Positions 26,602 to 35,949 of a stretch of DNA of 64,000 bases are shown here, one piece after another. Origin of the DNA: JAOAGA01 sp964540515 (GTDB lineage: Bacteria > CALINM01); assembly GCA_964540515.1 (NCBI GenBank), contig CAZIMS010000005.1, positions 97,354-161,353 on the forward strand. Direction: 5' to 3'. Below the pieces are notes generated by a model that had not been told where the DNA came from, did no database searches, and saw nothing but the letters and a program-made list of their open reading frames with translations. How positions within the stretch are numbered: position 1 is the first letter of the stretch; each line of letters begins with the position of its first letter. Position numbers and translations under genes: made by a program.

Positions 26602-27804
26602 TTATTCTAACTCTGTAAGCTCGTAGGGGTAACTTGTAACTCTCTCTAAACTATTTTTTCTTACGATAAAGTCAACCTCGATACCAATAACACCTTTATT
26701 AGGAATTATGAACTTTGGTTCTACCGCAAAGACCATCCCTTCTTTAAGTATTATATTGTGTTTTGCAGTGATTACGGGAAACTCGTTTATCTCTAAACCT
26801 ATACCATGCCCTAAGAAAGATACCTTTCCTTCCCCATAACCCATAAAGTAATCTTCCAAATTATATTTTTGCACTGTCCTATAAGCTGCATTATAAAATT
26901 CTACTGTATTTACCCCTTCTTTTCCAGCAGTAATCAAGATATTAATTATTTCAAGGACACACTCATAGGGCTTTTTAAAATCTTCTCTTAAGGTTCCAAT
27001 AACGAAGGGCCTTGTCTCATCTGTTAAATATCCATTAAAGCAGGCACCATAGTCTATTAAAATTGGCATAGCTGTCTCTATTTTTTTTAGAGATGCCCCA
27101 TGTGGTACGGCAGGATATATGCCAGAGCCTAATATAGGTGCGTCAGCATAGCTTGTTATTGTTCCTGAGATACCCTGAGTAATGGTTATATTGTCCATCT
27201 CTTGGTTAAAACCTCTCATCCTTAAAGTACCAGGATGACCTTTTTTTCTACCATAGGCTTCTAACTCTGCAGCGACCTCTAACTCGCTCTTGCCTTCCTT
27301 TAGAAGCTCCTTAGCTTTTGTAAATACTCCATCGGTTATTTCACCAGATTTTTTGATTTGGTCTATCTCATACTCACTTTTTATCATTCTAATATCTCTT
27401 AAGAGAGAAGAGATATCTATTACTTCATAGGGGGAAAGAGTTTTTAACCATTTAAGATACAAACTTGCTGGAATTACATCAAGCTCCATACCACAAATAC
27501 CTTTTATACCCTTTAACTTTAATAAATCTGCTATCTTATTGTCATCAGTTTCTTCAATTATATCTAAAGGTGTCTCACTCCTTGCCCGCTCTGTACTTTT
27601 TTTTACAAAAAAATAGTACTCGCCGTTAGCTGTAACAACTAATACTGATCTCTGAAAGGTGCCTGTAAAATAATAAATATCAATATTTTGAAAAAATATT
27701 GAGAAGTTAATCCCTTTTTCTGTCATCTTAAGGGCGATTTTTTCTATTCTTTTAAGCAACTCTTCTTTAGATGGTTTTTTAAAAGAGATGGTTGAGTCCT
27801 GCAT
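26602..27804 (-). CDS. M24 family metallopeptidase (Xaa-Pro aminopeptidase/prolidase type)
   Basis: Dinuclear metal peptidase of the pita-bread fold. The 400-aa protein has a creatinase-like N-terminal domain (about 1-150) and a catalytic domain with the metal ligands in ILIDYGACFNGYLTDETRPF, the His of GHGIGLEINEFP, and the Glu residues of VFAVEPKF and GIEVDFIV. The GAGG ribosome site is 8 bases before the ATG. Its substrate (short Pro peptides versus other amides) cannot be told from sequence. It is monocistronic; no clear terminator hairpin was found between it and the pilus promoter. Confidence 0.9.
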   Translation of the reverse strand: MQDSTISFKKPSKEELLKRIEKIALKMTEKGINFSIFFQNIDIYYFTGTFQRSVLVVTANGEYYFFVKKSTERARSETPLDIIEETDDNKIADLLKLKGIKGICGMELDVIPASLYLKWLKTLSPYEVIDISSLLRDIRMIKSEYEIDQIKKSGEITDGVFTKAKELLKEGKSELEVAAELEAYGRKKGHPGTLRMRGFNQEMDNITITQGISGTITSYADAPILGSGIYPAVPHGASLKKIETAMPILIDYGACFNGYLTDETRPFVIGTLREDFKKPYECVLEIINILITAGKEGVNTVEFYNAAYRTVQKYNLEDYFMGYGEGKVSFLGHGIGLEINEFPVITAKHNIILKEGMVFAVEPKFIIPNKGVIGIEVDFIVRKNSLERVTSYPYELTELE

Positions 27805-27871
27805 TTTTAAAACCTCTTTAAATAGTATGGTTATTTTCTATTATTTTATTTGAAAAGATTGAGATTATCTA

Positions 27872-27902
27872 TTGGAAAAAACTTTTATTAATCAAATATA
27901 AT
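27872..27902 (+). promoter_or_regulatory. Candidate promoter of the Tat-DsrE gene
   Basis: TTGGAA (27872-27877) and a perfect TATAAT (27897-27902) with a long 19-base spacer, 24 bases before the ATG, followed by an AGGAGG ribosome site. Confidence 0.4.
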
Positions 27903-27926
27903 TGTCCAAAAAATTAGGAGGACTCT

Positions 27927-28427
27927 ATGGAAGAAAAAAAGGATTTAGCATTTGTAGAGAGTGATGAAAGACGTGATTTTTTAAAACTATTAGGCACCTC
28001 ATTGGGAGTGCTTGGGCTTGCCAACCTTTTCGGTCCCTCTGTTAGCTATGGTGCTACGAAAAAGAAATATGTTTTCGTAGTTACTAGTGGAGGCAACAAC
28101 CCGAATAGAGCAATACTTAGTCTTATATGCGCTGAAACTGCCTTAAGTAAAAATATGGGTGAGGTATATGTGTGGTTTACACTCGAAGGTGCTGATTTAG
28201 CAAACAAAAGTAAGGCAGAAAAGATAGTATCACCAGTTTTTCATAAGTTTGGCAATGCCTATGAGCTAATGAAAAAGATAAAAGATAAAAAGGGTTGGTT
28301 TGGTATTTGTCCACCCTGTGCTGAATATTATGGTGCAGAAGGTAAAGATAAGATTGACTTTGTGGAGAAAGCTGGTGCAGACTGGCTGCTAAAGAATATG
28401 GAGGATGCAAATGTTGTATGGTTTTAA
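27927..28427 (+). CDS. Tat-exported DsrE-family protein
   Basis: A 166-aa periplasmic sulfur-relay-like protein of unknown partner. The N-terminus has a twin-arginine motif ERRDFLKLLG (residues 15-24) and a hydrophobic stretch, ending near SYG. The rest is a DsrE/DsrF fold (YVFVVTSGGNNPNRAILSLICAETAL and VYVWFTLEGADL). A CPPC motif lies near residues 130-133, followed by YYGAEGKD. Tat export suggests it folds or binds a cofactor before export. The neighbours (LysR, ferredoxin, zinc ribbon) suggest redox or stress use. Its stop overlaps the LysR stop. Confidence 0.82.
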   Translation: MEEKKDLAFVESDERRDFLKLLGTSLGVLGLANLFGPSVSYGATKKKYVFVVTSGGNNPNRAILSLICAETALSKNMGEVYVWFTLEGADLANKSKAEKIVSPVFHKFGNAYELMKKIKDKKGWFGICPPCAEYYGAEGKDKIDFVEKAGADWLLKNMEDANVVWF

Positions 28428-29311
28428 GTTGCAGTAACTTGAGTTAGTAACTTCAGGAAGTTCAAATAAACTCGAGGGAGGCTTCTCCCTCTCTTTTTTA
28501 TCCAATAAAAGTTTCTTTCAATGTTGCCTTCTTTTAAACTGATTTTTTTTAGCATCTTTGATCTTATCTCATTTTCAATACAATATTTAGAGATAAAGGC
28601 AATACCAGCACCACTTAGAACTGACTGCTTGAGAGCCTCGTTGCTCTCTACAATCAAACCTATATTTAAATGAGCGGGGTTAAAACCATTTTTCTCGAAA
28701 AATCTTTCCACCTCTTTTCTTGTTCCAGATCCCAGCTCCCTTGATATGAGTGAGTATTTTGTAATATCTCTTAAAGAAATTTCATCAGGGTAATTAAATT
28801 GTAAATCTCCAACAAGAACTATCTCGTCTTTTAGAAATAGGTGTTCTTCTATATTGCGGTTATTTGTTTGTGTGCCTATAAAACCAACAATAGCCTCATC
28901 TGAGAGGATCTTTTTTATAACTTCCGTGCTATCAGTAACTTTTATAGAGATAACAGAATCGACAATATGTTTTTTAAAAAGGGCAGTAAACTTAGGTAGA
29001 ATATAATTTCCTGGTACAGAGCTTGAGATAATATTTATCTCTATATTTTTTTCTTTTCTATCTTCAAGTTTATTTTTTAAAGATTCAAAGTCTTCCACAA
29101 TCTTAACAGCTTCAAGATAGAGTAATTTAGCCTTCTCTGTGGGGTATATCTGCCTGCCTATCCTATCAAACAATTTTGTTTTTAGATATTTTTCTAAATA
29201 TTTTATATGTTCAGAGATAGTAGGTTGGGTGATAAGAAGCTCCTCTCCAGCCTTTGAAAAACTCTTATTTTTATAAACAGAGATAAATACCTTCAGATGA
29301 TGAATGTCCAT
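28424..29311 (-). CDS. LysR-family transcriptional regulator
   Basis: A 295-aa regulator with an N-terminal winged helix (MDIHHLKVFISVYKNKSFSKAGEELLITQPTIS) and a substrate-binding domain from about residue 90. The effector is unknown; the family (CysB/CbbR-like group by the binding domain) and the divergent ferredoxin operon suggest it controls that operon and perhaps itself. Its mRNA is probably leaderless: the TATAAT is 6 bases before the ATG and there is no ribosome site. It converges with the DsrE gene, sharing 4 bases. Confidence 0.93.
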   Translation of the reverse strand: MDIHHLKVFISVYKNKSFSKAGEELLITQPTISEHIKYLEKYLKTKLFDRIGRQIYPTEKAKLLYLEAVKIVEDFESLKNKLEDRKEKNIEINIISSSVPGNYILPKFTALFKKHIVDSVISIKVTDSTEVIKKILSDEAIVGFIGTQTNNRNIEEHLFLKDEIVLVGDLQFNYPDEISLRDITKYSLISRELGSGTRKEVERFFEKNGFNPAHLNIGLIVESNEALKQSVLSGAGIAFISKYCIENEIRSKMLKKISLKEGNIERNFYWIKKRGRSLPRVYLNFLKLLTQVTAT

Positions 29312-29317
29312 AAATTC

Positions 29318-29346
29318 ATTATAACAAATTAAAGACCCTCTGTAAT
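29318..29346 (-). promoter_or_regulatory. Promoter of the LysR gene (leaderless arrangement)
   Basis: On the minus strand, ATTACA (29346-29341), 17 bases, TATAAT (29323-29318), then only 6 bases to the ATG at 29311. A transcript starting at the usual distance would have no 5' leader. Confidence 0.6.
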
Positions 29347-29470
29347 CTTCTATTTACTTATAAAAATCTCATAATGTTAAGAATTACATGGTATTTCTAA
29401 AGTATTTGATTAATGTCAAAGAATAAAATATCAAGCGGAGTTATGATAAAATAAAAAAGGAGGTAATGAT

Positions 29471-30187
29471 ATGTTAAGAAAAATCATAGAGATTGATGAA
29501 GAAAAATGTACAGGCTGCGGACTTTGTGTCACAAAATGTGCAGAAGGTGCTTTACAGATAATTAATGGTAAAGCGAGGTTAGTAAAAGAAAGCTATTGCG
29601 ATGGCTTGGGTGCCTGTTTAGGTGAGTGCCCAGAAGGTGCTTTAAAAATTGTAGAGCGAGATGTTGAAGCTTTTAATGAAGAAGAGGTGCATAGACATCT
29701 GGAAGAGATGAAAAAGATGATATTAAAAGATGAGCTGCCCTGTGGTTGCCCAGGAAGCTCCGTAAGAAATTTTGAGCCTTCTTTATCTGATGAGAATATT
29801 GACGACGAGGCTGAGGTTCTAAAGAGTGAGTTAACCCATTGGCCCGTTCAACTTACCCTTGTCCCGCCTTCTGCTCCTTTCTTGCAGAATAGAGAAGTCC
29901 TATTAGCTGCTGATTGTGTTCCCTTTGCTTATCCTAATTTTCATAAAGATTTTTTGAAGGGTAGGGCAGTACTTGTTGCTTGTCCCAAGTTAGATAATTT
30001 CAATGCCCATGTTGAGAAGCTTGCAATGATTTTTAAATTTTCAAATATAACAAAAATAATAATTGCCCACATGGAAGTACCTTGTTGTTTTGGTTTAACG
30101 CATATGGTTAGTAAGGCGATGGAGATAGCTGGTAAAAAAATCGAAGTTGAAGATGTAACAGTTGGTGTGAAGGGAGACATTCTGTAA
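29471..30187 (+). CDS. 4Fe-4S ferredoxin-type iron-sulfur protein
   Basis: A 238-aa cytoplasmic protein with an N-terminal di-cluster ferredoxin domain: CTGCGLCVTKC (about 13-23) and CDGLGACLGEC (about 42-53), each followed by a proline or alanine position. The C-terminal half (about 100-235) has CGCPGSS, a LACPKL-like site and MEVPCCFG. This family is frequently found beside hybrid cluster protein or flavodiiron genes, but its own reaction is not established. AGGAGG is 6 bases before the ATG. It is followed by the zinc-ribbon gene after 13 bases. Confidence 0.85.
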   Translation: MLRKIIEIDEEKCTGCGLCVTKCAEGALQIINGKARLVKESYCDGLGACLGECPEGALKIVERDVEAFNEEEVHRHLEEMKKMILKDELPCGCPGSSVRNFEPSLSDENIDDEAEVLKSELTHWPVQLTLVPPSAPFLQNREVLLAADCVPFAYPNFHKDFLKGRAVLVACPKLDNFNAHVEKLAMIFKFSNITKIIIAHMEVPCCFGLTHMVSKAMEIAGKKIEVEDVTVGVKGDIL

Positions 30188-30200
30188 AAGGAGGGAAAAG

Positions 30201-30656
30201 ATGGCAAGATGTCCAGGTCAAGATACCCAATTCTGGAAGTACGATGCAATTTACGATGTTAAATGTCCCCAATGTGGCGGAGATGTTGAATTTTTTAGAG
30301 ATGAGGTTACCCATAGATGTAAAAAATGTGGCTCTCAGGTGTTGAATGAAAAGATGGATTTAGCTTGCCTAAAATGGTGTCCGCAGGCAGAGCAATGTGT
30401 TGGGCCCGAGAGATACAAAGCAGTCTTACAAGAAAAAGAGTTGGAAGAGAAAAGAAAGGCAGATTTTGATAAATTAATATCCCTTGTTCCTGAAGTTGAG
30501 CTTGAAGTTAGAAAGACTTTTAAAGAGCTATTTTATAAAAACAAAGATTATACAAAGCTTTTTGACACAAAGGAGCTCTTCTATATCAGAGAAAAAAACG
30601 AAGAGCTCTTTGAAAAATGTATTAAATATTATAGAGAATTTTTAAACCAACGTTAA
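30201..30656 (+). CDS. Zinc-ribbon protein of unknown function
   Basis: A 151-aa protein with an N-terminal cysteine-rich part: CPGQDTQFWKYDAIYDVKCPQCGGDVEFFRDE, a CKKCGSQ knuckle, then ACLKWCPQAEQCVG. The C-terminal half is helical and charged. It forms an operon with the ferredoxin protein and probably works with it; such pairs appear in anaerobes near nitrosative-stress genes. No catalytic motif is seen. It ends within 4 bases of the opposing flavodiiron gene end. Confidence 0.7.
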   Translation: MARCPGQDTQFWKYDAIYDVKCPQCGGDVEFFRDEVTHRCKKCGSQVLNEKMDLACLKWCPQAEQCVGPERYKAVLQEKELEEKRKADFDKLISLVPEVELEVRKTFKELFYKNKDYTKLFDTKELFYIREKNEELFEKCIKYYREFLNQR

Positions 30657-31876
30657 AAGGGGCCAAACTGTTTGTGAAACTCCTTAAGCCTTTTTGCAAA
30701 GTTTCTCCCGAAGTCATAACATTTTTCCTCGTCTTCCAACGAAGGTCTATATTTAACTTCCAGTCCTGGTTCAAATAGCTCAATCCCCAGTTTTTTTATA
30801 GCCTCATTCATTTCCCTTACAGCACCACCTCCCCATCCATAGCTACCGAAAGTGCCTACAACTCTATTTTTTGGTCTTAGACCTCTTAGATAATCGATAA
30901 ACTGCATAACAGGTGGGAAGGCTAAATTATTTAATGTTGGTGCGCCTATAAGAGTACCTCTGCACCTCCAGAACTCAGTAATAGCTATACTCATAGGCGT
31001 TGCTCTTAATTTAATAACTTTACAGTCAAGACCCTCGCTTTTTACACCCTGGGCAATAGGGTAGGTCATATGCTCAGTACTATTCCACATAGTGTCATAA
31101 ACTATTAAGACCCGTTCTTCTGCATAGCCATCAGCTATATCTAAGTATGTTTTTAAGATCTTGGATACGTTTTTTCTCCAGATTAAGCCATGGTCTGGTG
31201 CAATCATATCTATCTGAATACCTGAATTTACCAGTTCTAAAATCTTGGGTTTAATAATAAAACCGAAGGGCATAAGTATATTGGCATAGTAATCCCATAC
31301 AGCATCAAACAAAACTTCTTCTGATAGACAATCTATAAACTCGTCATCAAATCTTGATACGGATGCTAAATGTTGTCCAAAGGCATCTTGACTAAAAAGC
31401 AGCTTATCTTCTTCCACATAAGTAACCATTGAATCAGGCCAATGCATCATAGGAGTTTCTATAAACATAAAAGTCTTCTTCCCAGTATTAATCTTATGAC
31501 CAGTTTTAACAATATTAATATTCCATCTACTTAGGTCATAAAAACGTTCAAGGCCTTCTTTACCCTTTTGGGTAATATAAACTTTTGCATCAGGGCAATA
31601 AGCCATTATCTCCTCAAGGGCAGTTGCATGGTCATTCTCTATATGGTTTATGATTACATTTTTTATCTTAGCAGGGTCTATGAGATGTTTGATGTTTTTT
31701 ATCATAATCTCTGCAAAGTTATGTTTAACCGTATCTACAAGAGTAATTTCGTCATCTATAACAAGATAATTGTTATAAGTTGTACCTCGAGGAGTTTGAT
31801 ATCCGTGGAAGTCTCTGATTGCCCAGTCTATCGCTCCTATCCAATATATATCTTTTTTAATCTCTACTGGCTTCAT
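30653..31876 (-). CDS. Class A flavodiiron protein (FprA/rubredoxin:oxygen oxidoreductase)
   Basis: Reduces O2 or NO in the cytoplasm, protecting anaerobic enzymes. The 407-aa protein has an N-terminal metallo-beta-lactamase-like diiron domain with the HIENDHATALEE ligand motif (HxExDH), HWPDSMVT, DAFGQHLAS and APDHGLIW, and a C-terminal flavodoxin domain (about 255-400, VLIVYDTMWNSTEHMTYPIA). Length is normal for the two-domain class A. The electron donor is not encoded next to it, though the ferredoxin protein nearby is a candidate. It has its own promoter. Confidence 0.93.
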   Translation of the reverse strand: MKPVEIKKDIYWIGAIDWAIRDFHGYQTPRGTTYNNYLVIDDEITLVDTVKHNFAEIMIKNIKHLIDPAKIKNVIINHIENDHATALEEIMAYCPDAKVYITQKGKEGLERFYDLSRWNINIVKTGHKINTGKKTFMFIETPMMHWPDSMVTYVEEDKLLFSQDAFGQHLASVSRFDDEFIDCLSEEVLFDAVWDYYANILMPFGFIIKPKILELVNSGIQIDMIAPDHGLIWRKNVSKILKTYLDIADGYAEERVLIVYDTMWNSTEHMTYPIAQGVKSEGLDCKVIKLRATPMSIAITEFWRCRGTLIGAPTLNNLAFPPVMQFIDYLRGLRPKNRVVGTFGSYGWGGGAVREMNEAIKKLGIELFEPGLEVKYRPSLEDEEKCYDFGRNFAKRLKEFHKQFGPF

Positions 31877-31902
31877 TAAAAATTCCTCCTTTTTTTAATA
31901 AA

Positions 31903-31930
31903 ATTATATCATTATCTCTGTTCTAATCAA
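31903..31930 (-). promoter_or_regulatory. Promoter of the flavodiiron gene
   Basis: On the minus strand, TTGATT (31930-31925), 16 bases, TATAAT (31908-31903). A ribosome site AGGAGGA lies 7-9 bases before the ATG at 31876. Confidence 0.6.
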
Positions 31931-31979
31931 TGTATCCAAAGTTTTAAAAGTTTATGCAAAAATTATCTGCCATTACTAC

Positions 31980-33254
31980 TTAAATATTTCTCAATATGGC
32001 TCTTCTGCCTATATCCTTTCTGTAGTGCATACCTTCAAAATAGATTTTACCTACAGCCTTATAGGCATTATCAATAGCCTCCTTTATATTATCACCTAAT
32101 GCTGTAACCCCAAGCACTCTACCACCATCGGTATAAATCTTTCCATCTACAAGCTTAGTACCTGCATGAAAGACATAAATGTTCTCATCATTTATATCTT
32201 CAAGTCCTTTAATCTCATAACCCTTTTTATAATCAGCTGGATAACCTCCTGAGGCTATTACTACGCATACAGAATGCTTTTGTTGCCACAAAAGATATTC
32301 ATTCTCTAATTTACCATCAATACAACCTATAAGAACTGGAACTATGTCATTCTTGATTCTCATAAGTAATGGTTGGGCCTCTGGATCTCCAAATCTTGTA
32401 TTAAACTCAAGTACATAGGGCTCACCATCCTTTATCATAAGACCTGCATAAAGAACGCCCTTAAAAGGAGATCCCTCTTTTTCCATACCCATGATGGTAG
32501 GGTAAATCACCTTTTCCATCACTTTATCAAAAACCTCTTTTGATACAACTGGTGCAGGAGAATAAGCTCCCATGCCTCCGGTATTAGGTCCTTCATCATT
32601 GTCAAATATCCTTTTATGGTCTTGAGAAGAGTCCATTGGTATTACAGTCTTTCCGTCAGTAAATACAAGAAAAGAGGCTTCTTCGCCTTCCAAGCATTCT
32701 TCTACAACCACTTTATCGCCAGCGCTGCCAAAAATCTTCTTTACCATAATATCATCGATGGCATTTAATGCTTCTTCTTCTGTTTTGCATACATAAACAC
32801 CTTTGCCCGCAGCAAGCCCATCGGCCTTTACAACTAAAGGCGCACCAATCTTCTTTATATACTCTTTAGCCATTTCTGGCTCTTCAAAAACCTCAAAGGA
32901 TGCTGTAGGAATGTTATATTTTTTCATAATATTCTTCGCAAAGACCTTACTACCCTCTAAAAGGGCTGCCTTTTTTGAAGGACCAAAAGCCATGATACCT
33001 TCTTTACTTAACATATCTACTATTCCTAAATTGAGAGGTGCTTCGGGCCCAATAATAACAAGCTCTATCTTGTTGTTTTTTGCAAAATCAACAATACCAT
33101 TTACATCTTCAGCTTTTATGGGTATGTTCTTTGCGATTAATGCAGTACCACCATTCCCTGGTGCGCAATATACCTCTTTTACGAGAATACTATCTTTGAT
33201 TTTCCAACAAAGGGCATGTTCCCTTCCACCACCACCAACTATTAATACTTTCAT
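31980..33254 (-). CDS. purD: Phosphoribosylamine--glycine ligase
   Basis: Second step of purine synthesis. The 424-aa ATP-grasp enzyme starts with MKVLIVGGGGREHALCWKI, the classic GGGGREH, and shows the ATP-grasp region (VVKADGLAAGKGVYVC; EECLEGEEASFLVFTDG) and the C-terminal PQEFNTRFGDPE-like metal-binding motif (VLEFNTRFGDPEAQPLL). The ribosome site GGAGG precedes the ATG. It is 38 bases downstream of polA and is probably co-transcribed with it. Confidence 0.97.
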   Translation of the reverse strand: MKVLIVGGGGREHALCWKIKDSILVKEVYCAPGNGGTALIAKNIPIKAEDVNGIVDFAKNNKIELVIIGPEAPLNLGIVDMLSKEGIMAFGPSKKAALLEGSKVFAKNIMKKYNIPTASFEVFEEPEMAKEYIKKIGAPLVVKADGLAAGKGVYVCKTEEEALNAIDDIMVKKIFGSAGDKVVVEECLEGEEASFLVFTDGKTVIPMDSSQDHKRIFDNDEGPNTGGMGAYSPAPVVSKEVFDKVMEKVIYPTIMGMEKEGSPFKGVLYAGLMIKDGEPYVLEFNTRFGDPEAQPLLMRIKNDIVPVLIGCIDGKLENEYLLWQQKHSVCVVIASGGYPADYKKGYEIKGLEDINDENIYVFHAGTKLVDGKIYTDGGRVLGVTALGDNIKEAIDNAYKAVGKIYFEGMHYRKDIGRRAILRNI

Positions 33255-33292
33255 ATATAACCCTCCAATAATTTTATTTCTAAATTAAATAA

Positions 33293-35863
33293 TTACTCTG
33301 CTGCATCAAACCAATTTTTTCCGATGCCAGATTTTACTTCCAGAGGTACTTTTAGATCAACCACCTTTGACATTTTATCTATTACTATCTTTTCTGCAAA
33401 TTTTATATCCTTTTCTGCGACTTCCAAAAGTATCTCATCATGAACTTGAAGTAACATTTTAAAATTAATATTTGCCTCTTGTAAAGCATCATAGACTGAT
33501 ATCATAGCAAGTTTTACTATATCTGCTGCCGTTCCTTGTATGGGAGTATTTAAAGCTATTCTTTCTGCATTGTTTCTAACTAAATGATCTGGTGAGTCAA
33601 TCTCATAGAGATATCTCTTCCTACCAAAAAGTGTTTTTATAAACTTATGAGCCTTTGCAAAATTTATAAGATTTTCCCTGAAAATTCTTACCTTTTCATA
33701 GTTTTCAAAATATTTTTTTATAAAATATTCTGCCTCTTTTTGAGTTGATTTTAGTTCTTTGCTTAAAGAGTATGAACCCATACCATATAATATGCCAAAG
33801 TTTATTGTCTTTGCCTGTCTTCTCATTTCCTTAGTAACATTGTCTTCGGTAACACCGAATATTTTCATTGCCGTTCTTGTATGAATATCTTTCCCTTCCC
33901 AAAAATCTTGAATCAGATTATCATCCTCTGACATATGGGCAAGAACTCTAATCTCAATCTGGGAGTAATCCGCGGAAAGCAGTAAAAATCCCTCATCGGC
34001 AATGAAGGCGCTTCTAATCTTTTTACCCCAATCATACTTAATGGGAATATTTTGAAGATTTGGGTTGCTACTTGAAAGTCTTCCAGTAGCTGTAAGTGTC
34101 TGGTTGAAGGTGGTATGAATTCTGCCATCCTGTGCAATAAAGTCTGGTAATACATCTATGTATGTATTCTTCATTTTTGATACATTTCGGTACTCAACTA
34201 TCATCGGGATGATGGGATGGGCATCAAGTAACTCTTGAAGTATATCTGAAGAAGTGGAGACTGCTTTGCTACCCTTTTTTATGTTTTTAATACCCAAATC
34301 ACCGTAAAGTACTTCAGAGAGTTGTTTAGGTGAGTTAAGGTTTATTTTTTTACCGATGAGTTTGTAAATGTTGTCTTTTAGTTGTTCAATCTTAGCAGTA
34401 ATTTCGGTATCAATTTCCTTGAACTTATTTATATCAATCTTAATCCCGCTGTTTTCCATATGGGCAATAATTGGTGTTAGTGGTAACTCTATCTTTTTGT
34501 ATAAATTAAGGATATCCTGCTCTTTTTGTATCTCCTGTTCTAACTTCTCAGCGAGGGACGGTGTAAACTTAAGAAGGTATGATTTTTTTAAAAGCTCAGT
34601 GTCTTCAAATAGTTTAGGTTGAATTACCTCTGGGGAAGGGATGTATCCAAAGTTGTCTTTGAGTATATCCTCAAAGCTATGGGTGTGATTTGCCGTAGGG
34701 TATAAAAGATAAGAATATAAAGAGAGATCTATAATATCAAGCCTCTTTAGAATACTGTAGTCAAATAATTTAAAGAGTTCTTTAGATTCAAAAAGATAGA
34801 TCTTTGTCTTTTCGTATAGGCTTTTTAAAAAACTTTCTATCTCTTTTTCCCTTAATAGATAGACCTTTTTCCCCTCTTCTGTGAAAAAAAGCCTTTTATA
34901 ATCTTTAGTGCTATCGATAAGAAGATAATATTTTTTAGCTGGTTTTATGTTTACCTCACTTAACTCTATGAGCTGTGGGGTAATTCTATCTACATTCTTA
35001 TTTAGATTGAACTCTTTTATAAAATCAAAAAAGTTTAGTTCCTTTAGTAGTTCTCGTAACTCAATTTCATTGGGCTCTCCTATCCTAAAATCTGAAAGAT
35101 TAACCTTTTCAATATCTTTTATGTAAAGGGTTGCTAATCTTTTGCTAAGGAATGCTAAATCTTTCTGTTCTAATAGTAGTTTTTTTGTTTTCCCATCAAT
35201 ATCATCTATTTTTTCATAGATCTCCTCAAGAGAGTTAAATCTTTCTAAGAGATTTTTTGCTGTCTTTTCTCCAATACCTTTAACACCAGGTATCCCATCA
35301 ATACTATCACCACAAAGGGCTAAATAATCTGTGATCTTTTCAGGTTGTATGCCAAGAATCTCAATAACCTTGTTTCTATCGATAAAGATATCTTTCAATG
35401 GATGCCAGACCTTAATGTTATCACTAACTAACTGGAACAGGTCTTTATCGGCAGTGGCTATACATATTTCTACATCTTCCTTAAATTTTTGAGTAAGAGA
35501 GGCAATAAGGTCATCTGCTTCTAAGCCATCTTCCATAAGTGTTTTAATATTAAGACTTTCAAGTAGTCTGTAAACGTTTGGTATCTGTATCCTTATCTCA
35601 TCAGGTAATGGAGGTCTTTTAATCTTATAATTCTCAAAAATCTCATTTCTGAAGGTCTTTTTCTTAGAATCAAAGACCACAGCTAAGAAGGTAGGGTTAT
35701 GCTCTTTCATTATCTTAGTTAACATCTTAAGAAAACCAAAGACAACCCTTGTTGGAAATCCCCTTGAGTTTGATAGATAGGGTAGTGCGTAATAGGCCCT
35801 ATATAAAAAGGCACTACCATCAATAAGATAGAAACTTGATTTATCCAACTCCTCTTTCCTCAA
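33293..35863 (-). CDS. polA: DNA polymerase I
   Basis: Repair and Okazaki-fragment polymerase. The 856-aa protein has a 5'-3' exonuclease/FEN domain (about 1-290, LIDGSAFLYRAYYALP; GDSIDGIPGVKGIGEKTAKNLL), a middle domain and a family A polymerase domain (about 470-856) with DYSQIEIRVLAHMSED, RRQAKTINFGILYGMG and HDEILLEV. The middle domain lacks the DxE exonuclease site: the expected first strand reads LIDSTKDY. Proofreading is therefore probably absent, as in Taq-like enzymes. The start is TTG; either 35863 or the TTG five codons later (35848) is possible. Confidence 0.96.
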   Translation of the reverse strand: MRKEELDKSSFYLIDGSAFLYRAYYALPYLSNSRGFPTRVVFGFLKMLTKIMKEHNPTFLAVVFDSKKKTFRNEIFENYKIKRPPLPDEIRIQIPNVYRLLESLNIKTLMEDGLEADDLIASLTQKFKEDVEICIATADKDLFQLVSDNIKVWHPLKDIFIDRNKVIEILGIQPEKITDYLALCGDSIDGIPGVKGIGEKTAKNLLERFNSLEEIYEKIDDIDGKTKKLLLEQKDLAFLSKRLATLYIKDIEKVNLSDFRIGEPNEIELRELLKELNFFDFIKEFNLNKNVDRITPQLIELSEVNIKPAKKYYLLIDSTKDYKRLFFTEEGKKVYLLREKEIESFLKSLYEKTKIYLFESKELFKLFDYSILKRLDIIDLSLYSYLLYPTANHTHSFEDILKDNFGYIPSPEVIQPKLFEDTELLKKSYLLKFTPSLAEKLEQEIQKEQDILNLYKKIELPLTPIIAHMENSGIKIDINKFKEIDTEITAKIEQLKDNIYKLIGKKINLNSPKQLSEVLYGDLGIKNIKKGSKAVSTSSDILQELLDAHPIIPMIVEYRNVSKMKNTYIDVLPDFIAQDGRIHTTFNQTLTATGRLSSSNPNLQNIPIKYDWGKKIRSAFIADEGFLLLSADYSQIEIRVLAHMSEDDNLIQDFWEGKDIHTRTAMKIFGVTEDNVTKEMRRQAKTINFGILYGMGSYSLSKELKSTQKEAEYFIKKYFENYEKVRIFRENLINFAKAHKFIKTLFGRKRYLYEIDSPDHLVRNNAERIALNTPIQGTAADIVKLAMISVYDALQEANINFKMLLQVHDEILLEVAEKDIKFAEKIVIDKMSKVVDLKVPLEVKSGIGKNWFDAAE

Positions 35864-35949
35864 CAGTTAATAAATAGTATTTAATCTCTCATAATCCATA
35901 ATTATTGCTAATCATGCTAATAACATATTGCCTGTTCCGTGTAACCTAC

